From Prochlorococcus_E sp000760215 (GTDB lineage: Bacteria > Cyanobacteriota > Cyanobacteriia > PCC-6307 > Cyanobiaceae): DNA of 64,000 bases. Below, piece by piece: positions 21,360 to 29,474 of this stretch (the stretch's first letter is position 1; each line of letters begins with the position of its first letter). The notes beneath the pieces were generated by a model that did not search any database, was not told the origin of the DNA, and was given only the letters and a program-made list of their open reading frames with translations. The DNA lies in the NCBI RefSeq assembly GCF_047303175.1, contig NZ_CP138945.1. The stretch is one strand, 5' to 3'. Both the position numbers and the translations under genes were made by a program.

Positions 21360-21464
21360 TAGTTATTAGTAATCAAAACCTGATTGAAATAGAATAAAGA
21401 AATAGGGGTGAGAATGTTAAGCCATCCACACACCATCCACACATCGCAATATCGCTGAGAACCC
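21360..21464 (+). promoter_or_regulatory. EVE upstream region with 11-bp iterons
   Basis: This region is nearly identical to 12919-13023. It contains two perfect copies of CCATCCACACA (21422-21432, 21433-21443), then GCAATATCGCTGAGAACCC immediately before the ATG. There is no purine-rich ribosome-binding site at the usual distance. Because the region travels with each 5' fragment, it is part of the duplicated unit and may be promoter, operator and recombination site together. Confidence 0.65.
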
Positions 21465-21935
21465 ATGGCATCACAGGAACCAAACTACTGGCTAATGAAG
21501 AGTGAGCCTGATGTTTATGGAATAGATGATCTTAAAAATGAAGAAGAAACACTCTGGGATGGAATTAGAAACTATCAAGCCAGAAACTTTATGAGGGATA
21601 TGAAAGCAGGAGATCTCGCTTTTTTTTATCACTCAAACTGTAAGCCTCCTGGGATTATTGGGCTTATGGAAGTAATAGAGACTCGTTTAGTTGATCCAAC
21701 TCAATTTGATCAAAAATCAAATTACTACGATCCAAAGTCAAAACAAGATGCTCCTAGATGGGATTGTGCAAAGTTGAAATATATCAAAAAATATAGCAAA
21801 CTACTTAGTCTTAAAGATATTAGTGAAATCTTTGATCCAACGGATTTAATTCTAATTAGAAAAGGAAATAGATTATCAATTATGCCTGTAATTCCATCTG
21901 TTGCAGAAAAGTTTTTTAAGTTGTTAGACAATTGA
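21465..21935 (+). CDS. EVE-domain protein (THYN1-like), intact copy
   Basis: A 156-residue protein that is one EVE domain (PUA-like fold). Family motifs are clear: NYWLMKSEPDVYGIDDL (residues 7-23), LWDGIRNYQARNFMRDMKAG, AFFYHSNCKPPGIIGLMEV, and YYDPKSKQDAPRWDCAKLKY. EVE proteins, like human THYN1 and the related YTH domain, bind modified bases in DNA or RNA. This bacterial member's ligand is unknown. Its first 15 codons and its upstream region are repeated six times in the preceding 20 kb, marking it as the preferred target or donor for island growth. The C-terminus is of normal length, so the gene seems functional. Confidence 0.92.
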   Translation: MASQEPNYWLMKSEPDVYGIDDLKNEEETLWDGIRNYQARNFMRDMKAGDLAFFYHSNCKPPGIIGLMEVIETRLVDPTQFDQKSNYYDPKSKQDAPRWDCAKLKYIKKYSKLLSLKDISEIFDPTDLILIRKGNRLSIMPVIPSVAEKFFKLLDN

Positions 21936-21961
21936 TTGATTGACATTGAATTATAAAAAAG

Positions 21962-22336
21962 TTACTGGGAATCCCACATAGTCCTCATTGCAGAAACTAT
22001 TACCTGTGCCACGGGAATAGGCCAAAACACTTCCAAACCTCTTTTGTCAGTTCCTTCTGCAGAAAGAATTAACTTTAAGCTCCAATTCTCACTATTGCCA
22101 TCTATACAGGCCCACCATGGCAAGCGTTCAATTTCAAGAAAAACTTTCTCTTCTGGCATTAGTTGACTTTTTAATTGTTCATATTGACCGATTAAATCCA
22201 ATATCACACCATTAAGACTTTGCCATTCATTTGAACTCAGTTCAACCGCCCAATTCTCACCGCCAATTAATACAGGAAAACCAGTCCTTAACTCATCCCT
22301 TTCTAGTCGCCATCCAGGACCTTCCCGCTGAATCAT
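21962..22336 (-). CDS. DUF1818 family protein
   Basis: A 124-residue protein beginning [20 protein letters not shown], typical of the DUF1818 family found across cyanobacteria and plastids. The solved relatives have a whirly-like fold, which binds single-stranded nucleic acid; the exact role is unknown. The start overlaps the rpoZ stop as ATGA (22333-22336), so it is translationally coupled to rpoZ. This is the first clearly core gene pair downstream of the island. Confidence 0.85.
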
Positions 22337-22560
22337 CCTGGTAGCAAATCAGGTTGATCCTGTTCGTCACTTAATTCAATAATAGATCTTTGCACAGGCT
22401 TAACTGATGACTCCTCAAGCAATCCATCAAAATCATCAAATCGACGCTGTTTAGCCCTAAAAGCTATGCGAACAGTTGTTAAATATCTATTACTAGCTTG
22501 ACGAATAAGACTTTCGCCACGCTTTGCAAGATCTTTTGAGTCAAATCCAGCTTTAATCAC
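22333..22560 (-). CDS. rpoZ: RNA polymerase omega subunit
   Basis: A 75-residue protein with the cyanobacterial omega sequence: [20 protein letters not shown] followed by [20 protein letters not shown]. Omega assists folding of the beta' subunit and its assembly into RNA polymerase; in cyanobacteria it also supports association of the primary sigma factor. It starts at a GTG at 22560. The tail [12 protein letters not shown] is typical of marine picocyanobacteria. Confidence 0.92.
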
Positions 22561-22654
22561 ACAAATCTTGAAACTATATTTATTTTAATCGACAAGGCCT
22601 CCCAGGGGCCAAAATAAAGTGAACAGGAAACAATGAAATTTTTTAAGGATTCAA

Positions 22655-24250
22655 GTGGATAGTAATGAGAATAAATTATCAGGGACCCTTGCTATAGATC
22701 TTGGGAGTACAACGACTGTTGTTGCATTCCAAGCTGAGAATGAAGATTCTATAAAACTGCTTAACCTTCCATTAATAAGCAGATGTCCAGGTGAAGTCCC
22801 TAGCCTTATATGGCAATCATCAGATCAAAAGTCCTACTTTTTATTCGGACAAGAAGTACAAAAATTAGGTCTAACTGAAAAAAGAGATCAAAATCTCATT
22901 AACGATTTCAAACGCTGGATTGGTGCTCCAAAAGAAGACATTCCAAAACATTTTAATTTATCACCTAAAAAAGCTGGTGAGCTTTTTCTTAAAGAGATCT
23001 GGAAAAGAATTCCTTCAAATTTACAAATCAAAAAACTAGTTTTATCAGCACCTGTTGAAACATATAAGGAATATCGCAAATGGTTGAATTCAGTTTGTGA
23101 TGATCTAGCAGTTCCGGAAATTGCTTTGGTCGATGAACCTACAGCAGCGGCCATTGGAGCAGGGCTACCTGGAGGTTCTACTTTATTAGTAATTGATCTA
23201 GGTGGCAGCACTATTGATATGTCGATGGTGCTAATTGAAGGGGGCGAAGGACAACCTGAGCCCATTGCACAATTAATTAGATTTGGAGGGAATGATCTTG
23301 AAGCGACAAGTAAACAAGTTTTTAGAGGTGCCAAAGTACTTGGCAAAGCTGGCCTTCGATTAGGTGGTAGAGATTTTGACAAATGGATTCTTCATTATCT
23401 TTTCCCGAAAATTAAGCCATCAGAATCACTTCTAGATACTGCCGAAAAATTAAAATGCAGGCTTAGTAATCAAGATATTTCTGAAACGAAAAAACTTTCA
23501 GAAGAAATTTTTATTAACGACCAAGAAGGAACAAAGAAATTCACTTTAATGAGGCTTGAATTCGAAGAACTTCTTCAAGAAAAAGGTTTTTTCAAAAGCA
23601 TGTCAAAGCTTTTAGAACAAACTCTTGCTCAAGGCCGCTCAAATGGATTCGAAATGGCAGATCTAACTGGAGTTGTAATTGTTGGAGGTGGTTCTCAAAT
23701 ACCAGTTATCAAAAGATGGTTATTGAATAAAGTTGGTAAACAAAATTTGCTGCTACCACCTCCTGTAGAAGCCGTAGCAATTGGAGCAATAAAATTAACA
23801 CCTGGTGTGACAATTAGAGATGTTCTCAATCGAGGAATATCACTGCGATTCTGGGACCAAAAGACAAATAGCCATATGTGGCACCCTCTTTTTCTTCCAG
23901 GCCAACCATGGCCAACAATTAAGCCTCTTGAGATTATTTTAAGTGCAAGTACACTTAATCAATTAGAAATTGAACTAAGGATTGCAGATAATCAAAGCAA
24001 TCAACTTCAAAAAATACTCTATTTAAATGGGATACCGACTATTCAAGAGGAAGAAAGCACTGACAATCCAAACATACTACCTTGGTTAAATGATCCAATA
24101 ATTATTAATTTAGACCCACCTGGAAAACCAGGTGAAGACTGTATAAAACTACGGTTTAGTATTGATAAGCTTTGTCAGCTTTGTGTTCAAGGGATTGATC
24201 TAAGAAATGAGAAGACAATTCTTGAAAAGGTTATTGGTTCGATTAGATGA
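22655..24250 (+). CDS. Hsp70-family (DnaK-like) ATPase
   Basis: A 531-residue protein with the Hsp70/actin nucleotide-binding fold: phosphate 1 motif AIDLGSTTTVVAF (residues 13-25), VLSAPVETYKEYRKWLNSVC, EPTAAAIGAGLPGG, phosphate 2 LVIDLGGSTIDMSMV, and the adenosine motif GVVIVGGGSQIPVIKRWL near 340. It is about 100 residues shorter than DnaK; the C-terminal part after residue 385 is a short beta-rich domain and there is no helical lid. It is therefore one of the cyanobacterial short Hsp70 homologues rather than the general chaperone. Translation starts at a GTG; it is divergent from rpoZ. Confidence 0.88.
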   Translation: MDSNENKLSGTLAIDLGSTTTVVAFQAENEDSIKLLNLPLISRCPGEVPSLIWQSSDQKSYFLFGQEVQKLGLTEKRDQNLINDFKRWIGAPKEDIPKHFNLSPKKAGELFLKEIWKRIPSNLQIKKLVLSAPVETYKEYRKWLNSVCDDLAVPEIALVDEPTAAAIGAGLPGGSTLLVIDLGGSTIDMSMVLIEGGEGQPEPIAQLIRFGGNDLEATSKQVFRGAKVLGKAGLRLGGRDFDKWILHYLFPKIKPSESLLDTAEKLKCRLSNQDISETKKLSEEIFINDQEGTKKFTLMRLEFEELLQEKGFFKSMSKLLEQTLAQGRSNGFEMADLTGVVIVGGGSQIPVIKRWLLNKVGKQNLLLPPPVEAVAIGAIKLTPGVTIRDVLNRGISLRFWDQKTNSHMWHPLFLPGQPWPTIKPLEIILSASTLNQLEIELRIADNQSNQLQKILYLNGIPTIQEEESTDNPNILPWLNDPIIINLDPPGKPGEDCIKLRFSIDKLCQLCVQGIDLRNEKTILEKVIGSIR

Positions 24251-24269
24251 AAATGAATTGTTTAATATC

Positions 24270-24827
24270 TCAAGAATCATATTTACCAAGAAAAACCCCT
24301 TCTTCACCATCAACCTTATCAAGTTTCAATTCAATAGTTTCTGTTTTTCTCGTAGGTATTTGTCGGCCATAGAAATCAGGCTGAATAGGTAGCTCTCTAT
24401 GCCCAGTTCTATCAACCATTACTAAAAGCATGACTTTTTCAGGTCTTCCCCAAGCCTGAAGAGACTCTATAGCTGCTCGGACTGTTCTTCCAGTAAAAAT
24501 AACATCATCTACCAAGAGAACTTGACGACCTTCCAAGCTCGAAGGGATTACAGTGGATGGTCCCATCTTGGTTCCAACTCGTACAAGGTCATCTCTATGA
24601 AAAGTAGGGTCAATAATACCTTGATCTATTGGGTGAGAAAGTTGCTTCTGTAATTCGGCTGCCAAAACCTGAGCAAGTTGAATCCCTCTTGTTGGGATGC
24701 CCAAAAGCAAAAGGTCCCTACTTTCTGGAACATTTTCAAGAATTTGAGAAGCAAGTCTTTTAAGAGTCTTAGCCAACTCTTGCTTTGAAAGTATCTCAAC
24801 CCTTTCAGGGCTTGACTGATTTGTCAT
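24270..24827 (-). CDS. pyrR: PyrR-type phosphoribosyltransferase/regulator
   Basis: A 185-residue type I phosphoribosyltransferase. The PRPP-binding motif is VLLVDDVIFTGRTVRAAIES (residues 110-129), and LLLLGIPTRGIQLAQVLAAE is the N-terminal substrate loop. PyrR binds pyr mRNA in response to UMP in many bacteria and has weak uracil phosphoribosyltransferase activity. Conserved PyrR stretches (IGTRGxxLA, FHRDDLVRVG) agree. It converges with the Hsp70 gene with a 19-base gap. Confidence 0.9.
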   Translation of the reverse strand: MTNQSSPERVEILSKQELAKTLKRLASQILENVPESRDLLLLGIPTRGIQLAQVLAAELQKQLSHPIDQGIIDPTFHRDDLVRVGTKMGPSTVIPSSLEGRQVLLVDDVIFTGRTVRAAIESLQAWGRPEKVMLLVMVDRTGHRELPIQPDFYGRQIPTRKTETIELKLDKVDGEEGVFLGKYDS

Positions 24828-24977
24828 TGATAATTGATTTGAAGCTTATTTTATGCACATTTAGTTGATTTAATTGAATTGGGAAAAGCTAACGGAAGTT
24901 AATACAAACAATGCCCTTGACCAACAAAGAAGTAATTTAAGAAGAAAGCTAGCGAAAATAGAGCTTAAATCCTTCCA

Positions 24978-26600
24978 ATGCCGAATAGAAGTTCTGACAC
25001 TACTATGAGATCAAGTCATATAGCTCCTGTAGTTTTAACTATTCTTGATGGATGGGGATATCGAGAGGAAACAGAGAACAATGCCATCCTCAATGCTCAT
25101 ACCCCAATAATGGATGCTCTATGGTCTGCTTATCCTCATACACTTATTGAAGCAAGTGGGTCTGATGTTGGATTGCCAGATAATCAAATGGGTAATTCAG
25201 AAGTAGGTCATTTAACTATTGGAGCAGGAAGAATTATTCAGCAAGAGCTAGTTAGAATTAGCAATACCATTGAATTCAAAAAGCTTGACCAAATACCAAA
25301 TCTATTAAGCCTTGCAGATAATTTAATTCAAAACAAAAAAACACTCCATTTAATTGGATTATGTTCAGATGGAGGAGTACATAGTCATGTCAATCATTTA
25401 AATGGGCTCTTAGAATGGGCAAAAGATAAAGGGATAGAAAAAGTCGCTGTTCATGCATTTACTGATGGTAGGGATACTCCTGCCAAGAGTTCATTGAAAT
25501 ATTTACAAGCCTTAAATGAGAAATTTAATTCTTTAGGGATAGGAGAACTGGCTAGTTTATGTGGAAGATATTGGTCAATGGACAGAGATAATAGATGGGA
25601 AAGGATTCAAAAGGCTCATGATTTATTAACTAATCCCGATTTCCCATTAACTCAATTATCTAGTGAAGAAATCATTAATTCTAGCTACAAAGAAAATATT
25701 ACTGATGAATTCCTAGAGCCAACAAGGCTCACTAATTCTTACCTCAAAAATGGTGATGGTTTGATAATGTTCAATTTCCGTCCTGATAGGGCAAGACAAT
25801 TAATCAAATCAATATCAGTAAAAACTTTTGACAAGTTTCAACGAAAACACTTCCCAGAAATTAACACGGTTACTTTTACACAATATGAGGATGATCTTCC
25901 TGTATCAGTTGCGTTTCCCCCAGAATCTCTAGACAATTTATTAGGACAAGTAATTTCTGAAAATGGATTACTTCAATATAGAACTGCTGAAACTGAAAAA
26001 TATCCTCACGTAACTTATTTTTTTAATGGTGGAATAGAGAAACCTTTGCCTGGGGAAGATCGTTTTCTAGTTCCATCACCAAGAGTTGCAACTTATGATC
26101 TTTCCCCTGAGATGTCAGCAGACAAACTAACAAAGAGCTGTCAAGATGCTATTGAAAAAGGGATTTATTCCTTAATTGTCATTAATTTTGCCAACCCTGA
26201 CATGGTTGGGCATACAGGTGTCCATGAAGCCACAAAAAAAGCTATAAATAAAGTAGATACTTGTATTGGGCAAATTTTAAATTCCATCGGGAAAATGAAT
26301 GGAACCCTTTTAATAACAGCAGATCACGGCAATGCTGAATTAATGGAAGGGCCTGACGGAGAGCCATGGACTGCTCATACTACTAACCCAGTCCCTGTAA
26401 TTCTTATAGAAGGTGAAGGACGCAAGATTTCAGGGCATGGCAATGCAGTTCAATTGAGAGAGGGCGGAGGACTGGCTGATATAGCTCCCACCTTGCTTCA
26501 ATTACTCTCTCTAGAAAAACCTGATACTATGACAGGCTCATCTTTAATTGAAAGCATAAATTTACCTTCTAAAGCTTCTCTAATTACTCAACCTGCTTAA
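24978..26600 (+). CDS. gpmI: Cofactor-independent phosphoglycerate mutase
   Basis: A 540-residue enzyme that interconverts 3- and 2-phosphoglycerate. The metal-binding and catalytic motifs are present: LTILDGWGYRE near the N-terminus, NSEVGHLTIGAGR with the catalytic Ser, FTDGRDTPAKSS, FNFRPDRARQL, and the C-terminal NFANPDMVGHTG and TADHGNAE. The first nine residues (MPNRSSDTT) are not conserved; the ATG at 25005 (MRSSHIAP) could be the true start. It is followed 8 bases later by secG. Picocyanobacteria use this Mn/Zn-dependent form. Confidence 0.97.
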   Translation: MPNRSSDTTMRSSHIAPVVLTILDGWGYREETENNAILNAHTPIMDALWSAYPHTLIEASGSDVGLPDNQMGNSEVGHLTIGAGRIIQQELVRISNTIEFKKLDQIPNLLSLADNLIQNKKTLHLIGLCSDGGVHSHVNHLNGLLEWAKDKGIEKVAVHAFTDGRDTPAKSSLKYLQALNEKFNSLGIGELASLCGRYWSMDRDNRWERIQKAHDLLTNPDFPLTQLSSEEIINSSYKENITDEFLEPTRLTNSYLKNGDGLIMFNFRPDRARQLIKSISVKTFDKFQRKHFPEINTVTFTQYEDDLPVSVAFPPESLDNLLGQVISENGLLQYRTAETEKYPHVTYFFNGGIEKPLPGEDRFLVPSPRVATYDLSPEMSADKLTKSCQDAIEKGIYSLIVINFANPDMVGHTGVHEATKKAINKVDTCIGQILNSIGKMNGTLLITADHGNAELMEGPDGEPWTAHTTNPVPVILIEGEGRKISGHGNAVQLREGGGLADIAPTLLQLLSLEKPDTMTGSSLIESINLPSKASLITQPA

Positions 26601-26608
26601 CAATCACA

Positions 26609-26839
26609 ATGCTTATTTCTATTCTTTCTTGGGTTTGGGTTTCTAGTGGCTTAATACTCATTCTACTGGTTCTTCTTCATAGCCCAAAGGGTGATGGCAT
26701 GGGTGGCCTTGCTGCAAGCGGAAGCTCAATGTTTTCTAGTGCTAGCAGTGCAGAAGCAACATTAAACAAGGCCACATGGTTTGCCCTGGCTATGTTTCTT
26801 GGAATTGCTGTTGTTCTTAGTGCTGGATGGTTAAAGTAA
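26609..26839 (+). CDS. secG: Preprotein translocase subunit SecG
   Basis: A 76-residue membrane protein with two helices (residues 4-23 and 54-73) and the conserved cytoplasmic loop HSPKGDGMGGLAASGSSMFS. SecG is the small non-essential subunit of the SecYEG channel that helps SecA insertion. Short length is normal for cyanobacteria. It follows gpmI closely and is probably co-transcribed. Confidence 0.93.
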   Translation: MLISILSWVWVSSGLILILLVLLHSPKGDGMGGLAASGSSMFSSASSAEATLNKATWFALAMFLGIAVVLSAGWLK

Positions 26840-26897
26840 TCTAAGAAATTTATCAGAAGCTGAAGAATCAAATTATTATTCGATAGTTTCAAGCAAG

Positions 26898-27170
26898 ATG
26901 ATTATAAAAAAAAAATCATTAATTACAATCTCAATATTAATTTTAAGTCTAGATATATCAATTGTAATGAGCAGAATTAAATTTTGCGAGATCAAATTTA
27001 ACGAGAAGAGGGGAGTAGAAGCATTAAAGAGGAAAATAAATAAGCAAGAAAGATATCAATACTCGCGGGGAGGGTCTCGTTTTTATTGTTATAAAATAGG
27101 GGTCGAGCATGATAAAAGCCAGAATCCTATTAATGAAAAGCCAATTTATGCTTGCTGTAAATCCCAATAA
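26898..27170 (+). CDS. Hypothetical exported protein
   Basis: A 90-residue frame with an N-terminal basic stretch and hydrophobic segment (MIIKKKSLITISILILSLDI), which could be a signal peptide or anchor. The mature part has four Cys (FCEIKFN, FYCYKIGV, YACCKSQ) and ends just before a terminator hairpin at 27168. Cys content and a signal suggest a disulfide-bonded exported peptide. I do not recognise a family. It converges with groL. Confidence 0.5.
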   Translation: MIIKKKSLITISILILSLDISIVMSRIKFCEIKFNEKRGVEALKRKINKQERYQYSRGGSRFYCYKIGVEHDKSQNPINEKPIYACCKSQ

Positions 27171-27200
27171 AAAAAGAAGGGGGAAACCCTTCTTTTTTTA
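27168..27200. terminator. Bidirectional terminator
   Basis: AAAAAAAGAAGGG and CCCTTCTTTTTTT form a 13-bp stem around a short GGAAA-type loop between the convergent genes at 26898 and 27229. The A-tract on one side and T-tract on the other allow use from both strands, so it serves both the upstream small gene and groL. Confidence 0.92.
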
Positions 27201-27228
27201 TTGTTTTAAAGTAATTTAAGCAATCTGA

Positions 27229-28866
27229 TTAATAATCAAAATCTCCACCCATACCTCCAGCAGCACCTGGAGAAGAAGCTTCTTTTTTCTCAGGTAAATC
27301 AGCAACAATGCATTCAGTAGTTAGGACCATACCTGCAATAGAAGCTGCATTTTGAAGACCAGATCTTGTGACCTTTGCAGGGTCAACAATTCCTGCAGAT
27401 AACATATCTACATATTCACCAGATGCAGCATTGTAACCTTCATTCAAAGGCTTGCTTTTTACATGCTCAGCTATAACAGCACCATTAGCTCCAGCATTCT
27501 CTGCTATCCGCATTAATGGAGCTGTCAAAGCAGACTGAACAATATTAGCCCCTATTAACTCTTCTCCAGAAAGTGAGCTAGAAGCCCATGACTCAATATC
27601 TGAAGCAAGATGAGCAAGGGTTGTTCCACCACCAGGAACAATTCCTTCTTCTACGGCTGCTTTTGTTGCATTAATAGCATCTTCTAATCTAAGTTTTTTA
27701 TCTTTCATTTCTGTTTCAGTAGCAGCTCCAACTTTTACAACTGCAACTCCACCAGCAAGCTTTGCAAGCCTTTCCTGAAGTTTTTCTTTATCGTAAGTAG
27801 AGTCCGTTTCATCCATTTGCTTCTTTATTTGCTCGCATCTGGCTTGAACATCTGATTCATTGCCTTCAGCAACAATAGTCGTTGTATCCTTGTTAATTGT
27901 TACCCTTCTAGAAGTGCCAAGCATTTCTAAAGTTGCGCTCTCTAATTTAAGGCCTGCATCCTCAGTAATAAGAACACCGCTTGTCAAAACCGCCATATCT
28001 TCAAGCATTGCTTTGCGTCTATCACCAAATCCTGGTGCTTTGACTGCTGCAACATTTAATACACCTCTTAATCTATTAACTACTAAAGTAGCTAATGCCT
28101 CTTTCTCGATATCTTCAGCAATAATTAAAAGTGGTTTACCTGTTTTAGCAATTTGTTCTAATACTGGTACAAGATCCTGAACTAAACCAATCTTTTTATC
28201 TGTCAGAAGAATATAAGGCTCATCTAAAACAGCCTCCATTCTCTCAGTATCAGTTGCGAAATAAGGAGAAATGTAGCCTTTGTCAAACCTCATTCCTTCT
28301 GTTACTTCTAGCTCTGTTGTCATGGATTTTCCTTCTTCAAGGGAAATGACACCCTCTTTGCCAACTTTATCCATTGCGTTAGCAATCATCTGGCCAACTT
28401 CTTCATCATTGCCTGCAGCAATAGTTCCACATTGAGCAATAGCGTTACTATCACTAATTGGCTTTGCTTGCTCCTGGATTTTGTTAACAAGGAACTCAGT
28501 TGCCTTATCAATGCCCTTCTTAAGGGTTATTGCATTTGCACCAGCAGCAACATTTCTTAAGCCAGCTTTAACCATTGCATGAGCCAGGACAGTAGCGGTT
28601 GTAGTTCCGTCACCTGCGGCATCATTAGTCTTTGAGGCTGCCTGCCGAATAAGGGCAACTCCAGTATTTTCAATATGATCCTCAAGCTCAATTTCTTTAG
28701 CAATGGTTACACCATCATTAATAATTTGAGGAGCACCAAACTTCTTTTCTAAAACAACATTTCGACCTTTGGGTCCAAGTGTGACTGCCACGGACTCAGC
28801 CAAAATGTCAATACCTCGCTCGAGTGCACGGCGGGCTTGCTCGTTGTAAATAATTCTCTTAGCCAT
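27229..28866 (-). CDS. groL: Chaperonin GroEL
   Basis: A 545-residue 60-kDa chaperonin subunit. Landmarks are TLGPKGRNVVLEKKFGAP, GDGTTTATVLAHAMV, the GroEL signature AAVEEGIVPGGGTTLAHLAS, and a C-terminus GGMGGDFDY. The Gly/Met-rich tail, short compared with E. coli, is typical of the GroEL partner encoded with GroES. It forms the double-ring folding chamber with ATP. It follows groES in one operon with a 71-base gap. I could not find a CIRCE element (TTAGCACTC-N9-GAGTGCTAA) in the upstream region. Confidence 0.98.
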   Translation of the reverse strand: MAKRIIYNEQARRALERGIDILAESVAVTLGPKGRNVVLEKKFGAPQIINDGVTIAKEIELEDHIENTGVALIRQAASKTNDAAGDGTTTATVLAHAMVKAGLRNVAAGANAITLKKGIDKATEFLVNKIQEQAKPISDSNAIAQCGTIAAGNDEEVGQMIANAMDKVGKEGVISLEEGKSMTTELEVTEGMRFDKGYISPYFATDTERMEAVLDEPYILLTDKKIGLVQDLVPVLEQIAKTGKPLLIIAEDIEKEALATLVVNRLRGVLNVAAVKAPGFGDRRKAMLEDMAVLTSGVLITEDAGLKLESATLEMLGTSRRVTINKDTTTIVAEGNESDVQARCEQIKKQMDETDSTYDKEKLQERLAKLAGGVAVVKVGAATETEMKDKKLRLEDAINATKAAVEEGIVPGGGTTLAHLASDIESWASSSLSGEELIGANIVQSALTAPLMRIAENAGANGAVIAEHVKSKPLNEGYNAASGEYVDMLSAGIVDPAKVTRSGLQNAASIAGMVLTTECIVADLPEKKEASSPGAAGGMGGDFDY

Positions 28867-28937
28867 AGCAGGCGTTTACTTAAAAAAGAAGGGTAAAAAT
28901 AAATTGTGCTTAGAATCTAAGCAGTTTGGATTGGATT

Positions 28938-29249
28938 TCAGTTAACGACAGCAAGAATATCCTTTTCAGATAAAAGAACATATTCGTCGCCAGCGAGCTT
29001 AATGTCAGTGCCTGCATACTTACTGTAGAGGACCTTGTCACCCACTCCAACTTCAGGAGCCTGACGGGAGCCATCTTCATTACGCTTCCCTGGGCCAACC
29101 TGGGCAACCTCACCAACCTGAGGTTTTTCTTTGGCAGTATCTGGGAGCAAAATCCCACCTGCCGTTTTCTCTTCTGATTCAGAGACTTTAATAAAAACGC
29201 GATCTCCAAGTGGCTTAACAGTGGAGACGCTGAGAGATACAGCCGACAT
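28938..29249 (-). CDS. groS: Co-chaperonin GroES
   Basis: A 103-residue lid protein. The family pattern VKPLGDRVFIKVSESEEKTA, then GGILLPDTAKEKPQ (mobile loop) and KVLYSKYAGTDIKLAGDEYV is complete. It is the first gene of the groES-groL operon and is divergent from atpD. The 225-base gap to the atpD start must hold both promoters. Confidence 0.98.
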   Translation of the reverse strand: MSAVSLSVSTVKPLGDRVFIKVSESEEKTAGGILLPDTAKEKPQVGEVAQVGPGKRNEDGSRQAPEVGVGDKVLYSKYAGTDIKLAGDEYVLLSEKDILAVVN

Positions 29250-29367
29250 GAATTAATGCAGGATCAACAGTTTGGCGAGAAATATCGCCTTTTGGAAGTG
29301 AGTAACACTCGCAACCATATGAACAACAACATATTCACCAAACCATCCCCGCGACTACAACTGTTCT

Positions 29368-29388
29368 GTGCGGTTGACCGAACCGCAC
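29368..29388. promoter_or_regulatory. GC-rich palindrome between groES and atpD
   Basis: GTGCGGTT at 29368-29375 and AACCGCAC at 29381-29388 form an 8-bp inverted repeat with a 5-base gap. A half-copy GCGCGGTTTAGTG follows near 29419. It lies in the divergent promoter region in otherwise AT-rich DNA. It may be an operator or an mRNA hairpin in the atpD leader; there is no T-tract. Confidence 0.5.
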
Positions 29389-29474
29389 AACAAAGCTTCC
29401 CTGCATAGTGGTAGTCTTGCGCGGTTTAGTGTGATTTGCTTTGCAAGCAAATCTTAAAAAGATTTTTAATTCTT

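Noticed and set aside
1..21464. Prophage or classical integrative element
   Set aside because: No integrase, transposase, terminase, capsid or tail gene and no tRNA target could be found in the window. The DnaB-like gene alone is not sufficient.
29250..29474. CIRCE heat-shock operator upstream of groES
   Set aside because: Only a short GAGT-AAC-ACTC palindrome is seen; the TTAGCACTC-N9-GAGTGCTAA consensus is absent.
29436..29474. Upstream extension of AtpD (MLCKQILKRFLIL)
   Set aside because: The extension is not typical of AtpD; the ATG at 29475 gives the expected N-terminus.
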